Assembly: GCF_013214165.1 (NCBI RefSeq)
Contig: NZ_JABSSM010000044.1
Span: 1-34,907 of the forward strand
Origin: Shewanella sp.
Lineage (GTDB): Bacteria > Pseudomonadota > Gammaproteobacteria > Enterobacterales > Shewanellaceae
Direction of reading: 5' to 3'
DNA: 34,907 nt
Shown here: positions 8,207-16,222 of the stretch, one piece after another
How the letters are laid out: each line of letters begins with the position of its first letter
How positions within the stretch are numbered: the stretch's first letter is position 1
The notes under the pieces: model-generated
Database searches by the model: none
What the model was told of the DNA's origin: nothing
Seen by the model: the letters and a program-made list of their open reading frames with translations, nothing else
Position numbers and translations under genes: made by a program

Positions 8207-8417
8207 CAGTAAATCAGGCCACCTACAATAAATCATCAACGGAACGAGACTATTGCTAACCTTCAGCTTATCAGATAGAAACTTTGCAATTTAAGCCTAT
8301 CACTATCGTTAAACGGGGGCTTTTTTAACGTAAATAACGATTTTAAGGCAAGGCTGGTCAACTCAAGCTGTTTAAGTGGAAATAATTGGAGAAGGTGGGA
8401 AAATCAGCTAATGACTA
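8207..8417. other. Intergenic stretch with one small inverted repeat
   Basis: No gene is seen between repeat copy A and the transposase remnant. CGTTAAA and TTTAACG at about 8310-8333 flank a GC-rich centre and could pair, but no adjacent intact gene makes sense of it. Confidence 0.35.
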
Positions 8418-9040
8418 TCAGCCATCTTCCAGGTACTTGCAGCACTTAGCAAAATGACGACGTCTTTCCTGTAGGTGGTCGCAGTAATGTGTAAGCTCTT
8501 TGTTTCGGTGTTTTTCAAGGTTGTGCCAACAGGGCCATGAAATATTTTACCAAAGTCAGAGGTCACCTTAAGCCAGTTACCTGGTGATATATTTAACCTG
8601 TTGAGTATCTTAGACGAACTTTCATTGCCCATGAAGGGAAGTAGCGACTTAGGCTGCCCACCTTTCAATGCTGCCTTTATACGCGCTTGAATACTGCTAT
8701 AGTCTGATTTATCTGGCGTTTGTGCCATCTTGGCTCGAATAGGCCCATCTATTAATAAAGAGTGGTCAAGGTGAGAGCCTTAATGGTGTAAGGTTCCCCT
8801 CTTCAATTAGATCCCCCTTTGCAAACCTTTGTGTTAGCTCAGTTCCTTTAAACAACAAATGCCACTGCTCGACGACCTCCCTATCTGTCCAGCTATTGGC
8901 TAACTCAATATCAATCCTCAACACTAGATGCAGGTAGTTACTCATCACCCCATAAGCTGCGGTGTCGATAGCAAAGATCACACCTTGAGACGGCGTGGTA
9001 CCAAGGCGTATCTTCAAGACTAATTTGAGTTCTTCTAGGA
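8418..9040 (-). pseudogene. Decayed REP-associated Y1 (IS200-like) transposase
   Basis: Pieces of one gene are recognisable on the minus strand. 9017-8766 carries the N-terminal catalytic region (FAIDTAAYGVMSNYLHLVL, then WTDREVVEQWH and a LTQR motif); the family normally has H-x-H in SNHxHVVL, and here the first histidine is replaced. Roughly 100 residues are missing, and the next piece resumes at DGPIRAKMAQTPDKSDYSS, without the YVDLNP tyrosine. A second deletion follows GGQPKSLLPFMGNE, and the piece ILNRLNISPGNWL..FHGPVG shifts frame before the tail HYCDHLQERRR, which ends at 8418. The enzyme is dead. The family is linked to REP palindromes, and palindromic repeats occur at 10574-10701. 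Confidence 0.82.
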
Positions 9041-9130
9041 CGGGTATAACAACTTCCTACTTCAGCAATACTTAAAGCTTAGTAAGGGATGCTAAGTTTG
9101 CAATTAACCATATGGCTCGATTTATCAGCT

Positions 9131-9604
9131 CTATTTATCGTCATTCAGATATATGTTCATTTGCATCGGTATATCTTTAATACCTGATTTTTCTCGTATG
9201 CAGCCAGTGGGCGAAAAACCTAATTTGAGATATACATTTTTAGCATTTAACGCTGAATTTACGGTGAAGACACCTTTATTCCCCTTTTGCAGGCATGCCT
9301 CCTTTGCGTGTTCCCATAATTGGGTCGATATTCCTTGGCCTTGATGTGCTTCTGCAACGAATAAATGGTAAAGATGTGCGTTATTTTTAATCCCTACGAC
9401 ACCCATTATGCCACCTGCATCTTCAGCCACATGATATTGATAGCCATCGGTAAAATACTGCTCAATTGACTCTATGGTCATTGACGCAAGTAATAACTTG
9501 CCGCCTTCACCTGTACAAGTCGGTAATATGTATTTTTCAGCCAAAGCAGTGATTAACGGGCTAATCACACTCGCATCTTGTTGAATGGATTTTCTAATTT
9601 TCAC
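9131..9604 (-). CDS. GNAT family N-acetyltransferase
   Basis: A 157-residue protein with the acetyl-CoA-binding motif A, LYHLFVAEAHQGQGIST followed by a helix, and the C-terminal motif NAKNVYLKLGF typical of GNAT enzymes. The start is a GTG at 9604 with AAGGA 7 nt upstream. Substrate is not predictable: relatives acetylate amines, amino acids or small drugs. It stands alone between the transposase remnant and the LanC remnant, in the same orientation, and looks intact. Confidence 0.85.
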   Translation of the reverse strand: MKIRKSIQQDASVISPLITALAEKYILPTCTGEGGKLLLASMTIESIEQYFTDGYQYHVAEDAGGIMGVVGIKNNAHLYHLFVAEAHQGQGISTQLWEHAKEACLQKGNKGVFTVNSALNAKNVYLKLGFSPTGCIREKSGIKDIPMQMNIYLNDDK

Positions 9605-9896
9605 CTGACATCCTTATTATTGTTAACGACTTCAGCTGATCCTATGACACTTGCTACATATGATGACATGTACCCTTCCCTGAGATGTGTGTTGAAAACC
9701 TAATGCTGTGATTAAGCCAAATAATTTAATAATGTGCAACTGGTGGCTATTGCTGAGTTCTAGCCACCATTAAAATAACCAAGAGTCATTACCCGTAAAT
9801 GACGTTTCTGCACCCCAAACGCCCCAATAACGACTCAATAATGACCATTACATCTATTTATTGAGCCAATATGGGTACAAAATAATGCGACTCGTT
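9605..9896. other. Intergenic region without recognised features
   Basis: Between the GNAT gene and the 3' end of the LanC remnant. No plausible gene or strong hairpin seen. Confidence 0.4.
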
Positions 9897-10344
9897 TCAA
9901 AAATAATCCATTGTTGGGATCCCACTCGTTTGATTTAGACAGTGATGAACAAAATGGGCGAAACCTGTGTCGCCATTCCACAGAGAGTACTCATATGTCC
10001 CCCTTGCTTCACACTGCTGTTGCGCTTGTTCAATGCCAAACATAGCAAATGCACGAGCCCGCTTGAGCCACAGTTCATCGCCAGTCGCTTTAAACAGCTT
10101 CAGAAAACTGTAACCTGTCCCGGCTGTGCCATGACAGATATTGGTACCTTTCTTCAGTGGCCCAGCATGCCAAGCGAGTTCACCACCCGCGAGTAAAAGT
10201 CGATCAAACTCTCTGCTAACGGCTCATCGAAGGTAACGCACTCTGGGCAACCAACATTCCAAGTGTTCCTATTAATAAACCATTTGCATAATTCCTTGAC
10301 TGCATCTCTTTTTTTAATTCATCCATATAAACCTTCCAAGCAGA
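9897..10344 (-). pseudogene. Remnant of a second LanC-like gene
   Basis: Three frames of the minus strand carry parts of a LanC-like protein. The last 108 codons (10223-9897) are intact and include GGELAWHAGPL, the zinc motif NICHGTAGTG, YSLWNGDTG and the end GIPTMDYF, collinear with the C-terminus of the intact homologue at 4209-5432. Directly upstream, a different frame gives FDEPLAESLIDF, matching the region just before it, and a third frame (10326-10216) gives NGLLIGTLGML, matching the early barrel motif GLQLGEIGIL. The middle third, with the active-site histidine and the first zinc cysteine, is missing. Protein similarity to the intact gene is moderate, so this is an old paralogue or a separate acquisition, not a recent copy. 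Confidence 0.85.
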
Positions 10345-10383
10345 CTAACGACTAAAAAAAGAGCAACCTCTCTATGCCACTCG
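10341..10383. repeat. Accessory-region repeat, copy B
   Basis: 43 bp matching copy A at 8159-8206. It abuts the broken 5' end of the LanC remnant, so it marks a rearrangement boundary or a terminator of a lost upstream minus-strand gene. Confidence 0.7.
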
Positions 10384-10573
10384 TAACAAACTCATTATCA
10401 CCGCCGCTATCATCACATTTTGGCCTGTTTAGGCTGCGCTAGTAGAGGCTTAAGTAAGATTCTAACATTACGTATTTACCCATATTCTAGGGGTGATTTT
10501 ATTCAGCTTCAGGGCTAGATAAATGTAGCATCTGGTCCGATAGGTGATTTTTGTTGGAGTATGATGATTGCAA

Positions 10574-10597
10574 TTTCGCGGCTAAAGCCGTTCCTAC
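10574..10597. repeat. REP-like palindrome
   Basis: On the minus strand GTAGGAACGGCTTTAGCC is followed by GCGAAA; the core CGGCTTTAGCCG is palindromic. It resembles the common REP element of pseudomonads and other gammaproteobacteria. It sits in the gene-free stretch 10384-10743 downstream of prpF. Confidence 0.7.
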
Positions 10598-10608
10598 ATC
10601 AAAGGTGG

Positions 10609-10635
10609 ATTCCCGCTCAAAAGCATTGCGGGAAT
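10609..10635. repeat. ATTCCCGC palindromic repeat 1
   Basis: ATTCCCGC and GCGGGAAT flank 11 nt, followed by GACG. This is the first of two related palindromes 40 bp apart. Confidence 0.75.
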
Positions 10636-10674
10636 GACGCGTTGCCGTCAGGCGATAGATAACAAAAAAGCTAG

Positions 10675-10701
10675 ATTCCGGCTAACAAGCTTTGCCGGAA
10701 T
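10675..10701. repeat. ATTCCGGC palindromic repeat 2
   Basis: ATTCCGGC and GCCGGAAT flank 11 nt, followed by GAC. It has the same length and flanks as the repeat at 10609, with matching compensatory changes in the arms. It could act as a stem downstream of prpF, whose stop is at 10744. Confidence 0.75.
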
Positions 10702-10743
10702 GACTGATAATCAACAAAAAATATAATCAAGATTCATTCAAAG

Positions 10744-12036
10744 CTAACGCTCATCTGGTATTCGAACCCAGCCTTGCATCAATATCCTGGCGCTGCGGCT
10801 CATGGATACCTTAGTCACAGTCCATTGGCCTTCGACCTGCTTAGCCGCTGCGCCCACTCTCAAAGTACCGGAAGGGTGACCGAAACATACCGAGTCTGCT
10901 TGGCTATCGGCGCGTGACCCAAAATTCGCAGCCAGGTTGACTAAGGTGCCAGGAATGACGGCTGCTGTGCCTATGGCTACTGCAGCGGTGCCCATCATGG
11001 CGTGATGCAGTTTGCCCATGGACAGGGCGCGTACATTGAGATCTATGTGCGAGCGCTCAACCTGCTTACCGCTGGATGAGGTATAACTGCTCGCTGGCGA
11101 GACAAAGGCTATCTTGGGGGTATGTTGACGAGATTGCGCCTCATCCACATGCCCAATTAACCCCATCTTGACTGCGCCGATAGCCCGCAGCGATTCAAAC
11201 ATCTCTAAGGCCTTAGCATCACCGTTTATTGCTGCTTGCAACTCATCACCGCGATAGCCGATATCCTCGGCGTTGACGAAGATGGTCGGGATACCAGCAT
11301 TGATCATGGTGGCCGCTATTTTTTTTGGCTCAAGGCTGTTTCTTGGCTCAAGGCTGTTATCAAGCTCAAGGCTGTTATCAAGCTCAAGGCTGTTATTAAA
11401 AACACCAGCTGGAAGCTCTATCTCATCGACCAAGTTACCCGTGGGGAACATGCCAAGCTCCCCTTCTTTGGGCTTATCGGCAGGATCGATAAAATCGACA
11501 CCTATTTCAGCGGCCGGGAAAGTCACGCCATCGAGTTCAAAAGCGCCGGTTTCCTGCACTTCACCATGGGTGATAGGCACATGGGCAATGATGGTTTTGT
11601 TGATATTGGCCTGCCAGATGCGTATCAGGGCTATACCGTTTTGAGGAATACGGCTGGCATCGACAAGGCCCGCATGAATGGCGAAAGCGCCGACGGCGGC
11701 GGACAGGTTACCGCAGTTGCCACTCCAATCGACGCAGGCCTTATCAATCGCGACCTGACCAAATAAATAATCCACATCGTGTTCGGCCTGAGTGCTTTTA
11801 GACAATATGACCGTTTTGCTGGTGCTTGAGGTTGCGCCGCCCATGCCATCAGTCTGTTTGCCGTAAGGGTCTGGGCTGCCGATAACACGTAGAAGCAGTG
11901 CATCACGGGCCGCGCCAGCTACCTGCGCCGCTTGCGGCAAATCCGTTAGCGAGAAGAACACGCCCTTACTGGTGCCACCGCGCATATAGGTTGCTGGCAC
12001 TTTTATCTGTGGTAAGTGTACTTTGTGACTTGTCAT
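10744..12036 (-). CDS. prpF: 2-methylaconitate isomerase PrpF with an internal hexapeptide repeat
   Basis: PrpF isomerises 2-methylaconitate between the AcnD product and the substrate of the second aconitase step in the 2-methylcitrate cycle. Family marks: the N-terminal PATYMRGGTSKGVFF, the STSKTVI segment (lysine 74), and SGNCGNLSAAVGAFA. The ATG at 12036 has GGGA 7 nt upstream and is preferred over 12048. The protein is 430 residues; I recall about 397 for the well-studied Shewanella homologue, and 24 of the extra residues are four tandem NSLExx hexapeptides at 215-238. It is the last gene of the prp operon, 155 bp after acnD. Confidence 0.93.
   Translation of the reverse strand: MTSHKVHLPQIKVPATYMRGGTSKGVFFSLTDLPQAAQVAGAARDALLLRVIGSPDPYGKQTDGMGGATSSTSKTVILSKSTQAEHDVDYLFGQVAIDKACVDWSGNCGNLSAAVGAFAIHAGLVDASRIPQNGIALIRIWQANINKTIIAHVPITHGEVQETGAFELDGVTFPAAEIGVDFIDPADKPKEGELGMFPTGNLVDEIELPAGVFNNSLELDNSLELDNSLEPRNSLEPKKIAATMINAGIPTIFVNAEDIGYRGDELQAAINGDAKALEMFESLRAIGAVKMGLIGHVDEAQSRQHTPKIAFVSPASSYTSSSGKQVERSHIDLNVRALSMGKLHHAMMGTAAVAIGTAAVIPGTLVNLAANFGSRADSQADSVCFGHPSGTLRVGAAAKQVEGQWTVTKVSMSRSARILMQGWVRIPDER
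11323..11394. repeat. 18-bp tandem repeat inside prpF, four units
   Basis: Units of 18 bp (consensus ATCAAGCTCAAGGCTGTT on the plus strand) repeat four times; the last two are identical and the first two differ in the first few bases. They keep the frame and encode NSLELD, NSLELD, NSLEPR, NSLEPK on the minus strand. Confidence 0.95.
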
Positions 12037-12085
12037 AGGTTTTCCCATTGCTATGCTAATTAGTTGTTATTGGAAACCGGAGAGA

Positions 12086-12113
12086 AAGGCCAGAGCACTG
12101 TGACTCCGGCCTT
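12086..12113 (-). other. Hairpin between acnD and prpF
   Basis: On the minus strand AAGGCC-G-GAG pairs with CTC-T-GGCCTT around an 8-nt loop, with one internal mismatch. No T-run follows, so it is more likely an mRNA-stability or processing element than a terminator. Confidence 0.55.
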
Positions 12114-12116
12114 ATG

Positions 12117-12205
12117 CTAGTTGAAGAGTGAACTCTCCTCCTCGCTGAAGGCTCTAGGTTGAAGACTTAACTTCCATCCTCGCTGAAGGCGCTACGCTGA
12201 AGACT
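12117..12205. repeat. 38-bp imperfect tandem repeat covering the acnD stop codon
   Basis: On the minus strand AGTCTTCA..TAG..GCCTTCAGCGAGGA occurs at 12205-12168 and again at 12167-12130 (31 of 38 bases equal by my count), with a third partial unit to 12117. The first unit contains the last codons and stop of acnD. Confidence 0.8.
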
Positions 12206-14810
12206 CTAAAAAGTCTTGGGCGAAGCGTTGCAATATTCCCCCCGCCTCATAGATTGTCACTTCCTCTGCGGTATCTAGGCGGCACTTCACCGGGACTTCA
12301 ACTTGCTCACCACTTTTACGGGTGATGATCAGCGTCAATATCGCCCCTGGCGTGCGCTCGCCAATCACATCATAGGTTTCGCTGCCATCGATGCCATAGG
12401 AATGGCGATTATTGCCAGCGGTAAACTCCACCGGTAATACCCCCATGCCCACTAAGTTAGTGCGATGAATGCGCTCAAAACCTTCGGCGACAATCACTTC
12501 GACGCCGGCAAGACGTACGCCTTTGGCGGCCCAATCACGTGATGAACCTTGACCATAATCGGCTCCGGCTATGATGATCAAAGGTTGCTTGCGCGCCATA
12601 TAGGTCTCGATGGCTTCCCACATGCGAGACTCAAGCCCTTCGGGTTCGATACGGGTGAGAGAGCCTTGCTTAACTTCTGTTGTGCCATTCTTACCCAGCT
12701 GAGTCACCATTTCATTAAACAGCTTAGGGTTAGCAAAAGTCGCTCTTTGGGTGGTTAGATGATCCCCCCTGTGGGTCGCATAGGAGTTAAAATCAACTTC
12801 CGGTAAGCCCATCTTATCCAGATAAGCACCGGCGGCACTGTCGAGCATGATGGCGTTCGAGGGAGACAAGTGATCGGTAGTGATGTTGTCACCAAGCACA
12901 GCCAGAGGACGCATGCCCTTCATGGTACGCTCGCCCGCGAGTGCGCCTTCCCAATAAGGAGGCCTGCGGATATAGGTACTCTGGGGACGCCAATCATATA
13001 GTGGATCATTGTCACTGCCATATTCGACTTTAATATCGAACATGGGCTCATAGACCTTGCGAAATTGCTCAGGCTTAACACTTTGAGCGATGACTGAATC
13101 TATCTCTTCATCGCTGGGCCAGATATCTTTCAAGGTCACATCATTGCCCTGACTGTCTTTGCCAAGCACATCCTTTTCGATATCGAAGCGAATCGTCCCG
13201 GCAATGGCGTAGGCGACAACCAGAGGCGGTGACGCTAAGAAGGCTTGTTTGGCATAGGGATGGATACGACCATCGAAATTTCGATTGCCAGAAAGCACCG
13301 CCGTGGTATACAAGTCTCTGTCGATCACTTCTTTTTCGATCACAGGATCTAACGCGCCGCTCATGCCGTTACAGGTGGTGCAGGCAAAACCTACGATACC
13401 GAAACCCAATTGCTCCAACTCTGACAGCAGTTTGGCATCTTCGAGATACAGCTGCACGGCTTTCGAGCCTGGCGCCAGTGAGGTTTTCACCCAAGGCTTA
13501 CGCGTCAAGCCCTTGGCATTGGCATTTCGAGCGATAAGGCCTGCGGCGATGACGTTGCGGGGGTTTGACGTGTTAGTACAGCTGGTGATGGCGGCTATGA
13601 TACAGGCCCCATCTGGCATCAAGTCTTTGCCATCGGCATCTTGCGTCATATCGTAATGACCACTGATCCCCTTCTTGGCCAGATCACTGGTCGACACCCG
13701 TCGATGTGGATTAGACGGTCCGGCGATGTTACGGCCAACCGCTGACAAGTCAAAATGCAGCACTCGCTCATACTCGGCATCTTTTAGCGTGTCGGCCCAT
13801 AAACCAGCTTGCTTGGCATAGTTTTCGACCAGTTTTACCTGTTCAGCATCTCGGCCTGTCAGCTTAAGATAATCTATGGTCATCTCGTCGATATAGAACA
13901 TGGCGGCAGTGGCGCCAAATTCCGGTGTCATGTTAGATATGGTGGCGCGATCGCCCAATGTCAGCGCCCTGGTGCCTTCGCCATAGAACTCTAGATAGGT
14001 CGATACCACTTTCTCACCACGAAAAAACTCGGTGAGCGCCAGCACGATATCCGTCGCGGTGATCCCGTTTTGGCGTTTACCCACCAGCTCGACGCCGACA
14101 ATGTCGGGCACACGCATGTAACAAGGACGTCCCAGCATGACACTTTCAGCTTCTAAGCCGCCCACACCTATGGCGATAACCCCGAGGGCATCTACATGTG
14201 GCGTGTGACTGTCGGTGCCGACCAAGGTATCGGGAAATGCCACGCCATCGCGTGACTGAATAACCGGAGACATCTTTTCCAGGTTGATCTGATGCATGAT
14301 GCCGTTACCAGGCTGAATAACATCTATGTTTTTAAAGGCCGTTTTCGTCCAGTTGATAAAATGAAATCTGTCAGCGTTGCGCCTGTCTTCGATGGCGCGA
14401 TTCTTCTCGAAGGCATCTTTCTCAAATCCGGCGTGCTCCACGGCTAAGGAATGATCGACAATCAGCTGAGTCGGCACCACGGGATTGACTTTAGACGGAT
14501 CGCCGCCCTTGGCGGCGATGGCATCACGCAGGCCCGCCAGATCGACCAGCGCCGTCTGACCAAGAATATCGTGGCACACCACGCGGGCCGGATACCAGGG
14601 GAAATCCAAATCTTGCTTGCGCTCGATGATCTGTTTGAGTGATTCGGTCAACTTAGCCGGCTCGCAGCGACGCACCAGGTTCTCGGCATAAACACGAGAA
14701 CTATAGGGCAACTTACGGTAAGCACCTGGGCTGATAGCGTCAACGGCAGCCTGGGTATCGAAGTAATCGAGTTGACTGCCGGGTAGAGATTTACGGTATT
14801 GGGTATTCAT
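12192..14810 (-). CDS. acnD: Fe-S-dependent 2-methylcitrate dehydratase AcnD
   Basis: Aconitase-family enzyme that dehydrates 2-methylcitrate, replacing the unrelated PrpD in organisms that also carry prpF. The 872 residues match the usual length. The [4Fe-4S] ligands are C411 (ITSCTNTSN), C477 and C480 (CTTCNG); GTDSHTPHVDALG near 198-210 and the C-terminal swivel domain with GSSRDWAAKG are also clear. The start ATG at 14810 lies 103 bp after prpC. Its product is made usable by PrpF, the next gene. The stop codon lies inside a 38-bp tandem repeat. Confidence 0.96.
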   Translation of the reverse strand: MNTQYRKSLPGSQLDYFDTQAAVDAISPGAYRKLPYSSRVYAENLVRRCEPAKLTESLKQIIERKQDLDFPWYPARVVCHDILGQTALVDLAGLRDAIAAKGGDPSKVNPVVPTQLIVDHSLAVEHAGFEKDAFEKNRAIEDRRNADRFHFINWTKTAFKNIDVIQPGNGIMHQINLEKMSPVIQSRDGVAFPDTLVGTDSHTPHVDALGVIAIGVGGLEAESVMLGRPCYMRVPDIVGVELVGKRQNGITATDIVLALTEFFRGEKVVSTYLEFYGEGTRALTLGDRATISNMTPEFGATAAMFYIDEMTIDYLKLTGRDAEQVKLVENYAKQAGLWADTLKDAEYERVLHFDLSAVGRNIAGPSNPHRRVSTSDLAKKGISGHYDMTQDADGKDLMPDGACIIAAITSCTNTSNPRNVIAAGLIARNANAKGLTRKPWVKTSLAPGSKAVQLYLEDAKLLSELEQLGFGIVGFACTTCNGMSGALDPVIEKEVIDRDLYTTAVLSGNRNFDGRIHPYAKQAFLASPPLVVAYAIAGTIRFDIEKDVLGKDSQGNDVTLKDIWPSDEEIDSVIAQSVKPEQFRKVYEPMFDIKVEYGSDNDPLYDWRPQSTYIRRPPYWEGALAGERTMKGMRPLAVLGDNITTDHLSPSNAIMLDSAAGAYLDKMGLPEVDFNSYATHRGDHLTTQRATFANPKLFNEMVTQLGKNGTTEVKQGSLTRIEPEGLESRMWEAIETYMARKQPLIIIAGADYGQGSSRDWAAKGVRLAGVEVIVAEGFERIHRTNLVGMGVLPVEFTAGNNRHSYGIDGSETYDVIGERTPGAILTLIITRKSGEQVEVPVKCRLDTAEEVTIYEAGGILQRFAQDFLESSA

Positions 14811-14868
14811 CTTTATTTACTCAATTAGCACGGTTCGCTTATATACAGTTCACTTATAAAGCGGGAAC

Positions 14869-14899
14869 CTAGGTCCTGGGGCTAGTTCTTAGGACCTAG
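14869..14899 (-). other. Hairpin between prpC and acnD
   Basis: Perfect 9-bp arms CTAGGTCCT and AGGACCTAG flank a 13-nt loop in the 103-bp intercistronic gap. No T-run on either side in the direction of transcription. Confidence 0.65.
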
Positions 14900-14913
14900 A
14901 TTTTTAGGGGCGC

Positions 14914-16038
14914 TTATCTTGTTTCGATTGGCGTCACTTTACGTGGCTCGCTGCCGGTGTAATCGGCGCTCGGGCGGATGATGCGGTTATTCGAACGTTG
15001 CTCCATCACATGAGCCGCCCAGCCGGTTAAGCGTGAACAGACAAAAATCGGGGTAAACAATTTAGTAGGAATGCCCATGAAGTGATAAGCCGATGCATGG
15101 AAAAAGTCCGCATTACAGAAGAGTTTCTTGCTGTCCCACATAAACTCTTCACAGGCGACAGAAATATCGTACAGGCTGGTATCACCATTCTCCTGGGCTA
15201 GCTTCTCAGACCAGGCCTTGATGATCACATTGCGTGGATCTGAGGTACGGTAGATGGCGTGGCCAAACCCCATGATTTTCTCTTTACGCTCAAGCATACC
15301 CGCCATCTGCACCTTGGCATCGGCTGGAGAGCTGAAGCTCTGGATCATCGCCATTGCCGCCTCATTGGCGCCGCCATGTAGTGGGCCGCTCAATGTACCT
15401 ATGGCTCCTGTGATACATGAGAACATGTCGGACAGGGTCGATGCACACACACGTGCGGTAAAGGTCGAGGCGTTAAATTCATGCTCGGCATACAAGATTA
15501 ACGACACATCCATCACGCGGCGATGCTGCTCAGAGGGAGTCTTACCATTGAGAAGATGCAAGAAATGACCGCCGATAGAGGCTTCATCGGTGACGCAATC
15601 GATCTCGACGCCTTCATGGGAAAACTTGTACCAGTAACACATGATGGCCGGAAAGGCAGCGAGGAGACGATTGGCGGCGCGATTTTGCTCAGAAAAATCA
15701 TTTTCTGGCTCTAAGTTACCAAGAAAAGAGCAACCGGTGCGCATCACATCCATAGGGTGTGCATCACGAGGAATACGCTGCAACACCTCTTTGAGCGCCT
15801 GGGGCAGGTCGCGTAAGGTACTTAGCTCCGCCTTGTAGGTCTCGAGTTGATCCACAGTCGGCAGTTCGCCATTAAACAACAAGTAGGCGACCTCTTCGAA
15901 GCTGGTATTATCGGCCAAGTCTGACACATCATAACCGCAATATGTTAAGCCGCTGCCAGATTTACCCACGGTACAAAGGCTAGTTTCACCGGCGCTCTGA
16001 CCACGTAGTCCTGCACCACTCAGTTTTTTATCTACCAT
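14914..16038 (-). CDS. prpC: 2-methylcitrate synthase PrpC
   Basis: Condenses propionyl-CoA with oxaloacetate to 2-methylcitrate and CoA. It is a citrate-synthase fold protein of 374 residues, the short dimeric form. The catalytic triad is visible: H221 in LSGPLHGGANE, H260 in MGFGHAIYR, and D311 in NADFFHASAYH. Other marks are the N-terminal GLRGQSAGETSLCTVG and the C-terminal GWAAHVMEQR with the arginine pair that binds substrate. It lies 184 bp after prpB; that gap contains a hairpin. Confidence 0.96.
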   Translation of the reverse strand: MVDKKLSGAGLRGQSAGETSLCTVGKSGSGLTYCGYDVSDLADNTSFEEVAYLLFNGELPTVDQLETYKAELSTLRDLPQALKEVLQRIPRDAHPMDVMRTGCSFLGNLEPENDFSEQNRAANRLLAAFPAIMCYWYKFSHEGVEIDCVTDEASIGGHFLHLLNGKTPSEQHRRVMDVSLILYAEHEFNASTFTARVCASTLSDMFSCITGAIGTLSGPLHGGANEAAMAMIQSFSSPADAKVQMAGMLERKEKIMGFGHAIYRTSDPRNVIIKAWSEKLAQENGDTSLYDISVACEEFMWDSKKLFCNADFFHASAYHFMGIPTKLFTPIFVCSRLTGWAAHVMEQRSNNRIIRPSADYTGSEPRKVTPIETR

Positions 16039-16161
16039 TGCTGTTTCCTTTATTTGTTAGCTGTGACCTCGCCCCTGCATGCTTGCTTACTTCACAGAGT
16101 TTTGCTTACGGGTCATCTATTTTTATCATGGGTTATGTAAGGTTTTATGACGCTCTATCTC

Positions 16162-16196
16162 CCTGGCAAGTGCACTTTGATTGGACACTCGCCAGG
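16162..16196 (-). other. Hairpin between prpB and prpC
   Basis: CCTGGCAAGTG pairs with CACTCGCCAGG (one wobble position) around a 13-nt loop. No T-run follows; it may modulate the ratio of PrpB to PrpC. Confidence 0.6.
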
Positions 16197-16222
16197 CTTA
16201 TCTGTTTTTAACGATTCTTAAG

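Noticed and set aside
8408..9017. Two separate small genes at 8408-8728 and 8766-9017.
   Set aside because: Both are parts of one transposase in order and on one strand, with deletions and a frameshift.
9942..10196. 84-codon plus-strand frame.
   Set aside because: Antisense to the LanC remnant, whose zinc motif and C-terminus are clear on the minus strand.
10216..10326. 36-codon minus-strand frame with a strong GGAAGG site 5 nt before its ATG, beside the LanC remnant; considered as a lanthipeptide precursor.
   Set aside because: It has no cysteine, and its GLLIGTLGML segment aligns with an early barrel motif of the intact LanC-like protein, so it is a piece of the pseudogene.
6362..10344. 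Integron cassette array (VOC, GNAT and small genes).
   Set aside because: No attC sites with paired core motifs, no integrase, mixed orientation, and the repeat copies lack the attC consensus.
11236..11766. 176-codon plus-strand frame and an overlapping 123-codon one.
   Set aside because: Antisense to prpF; the repetitive stretch is the same 18-bp repeat read on the wrong strand.
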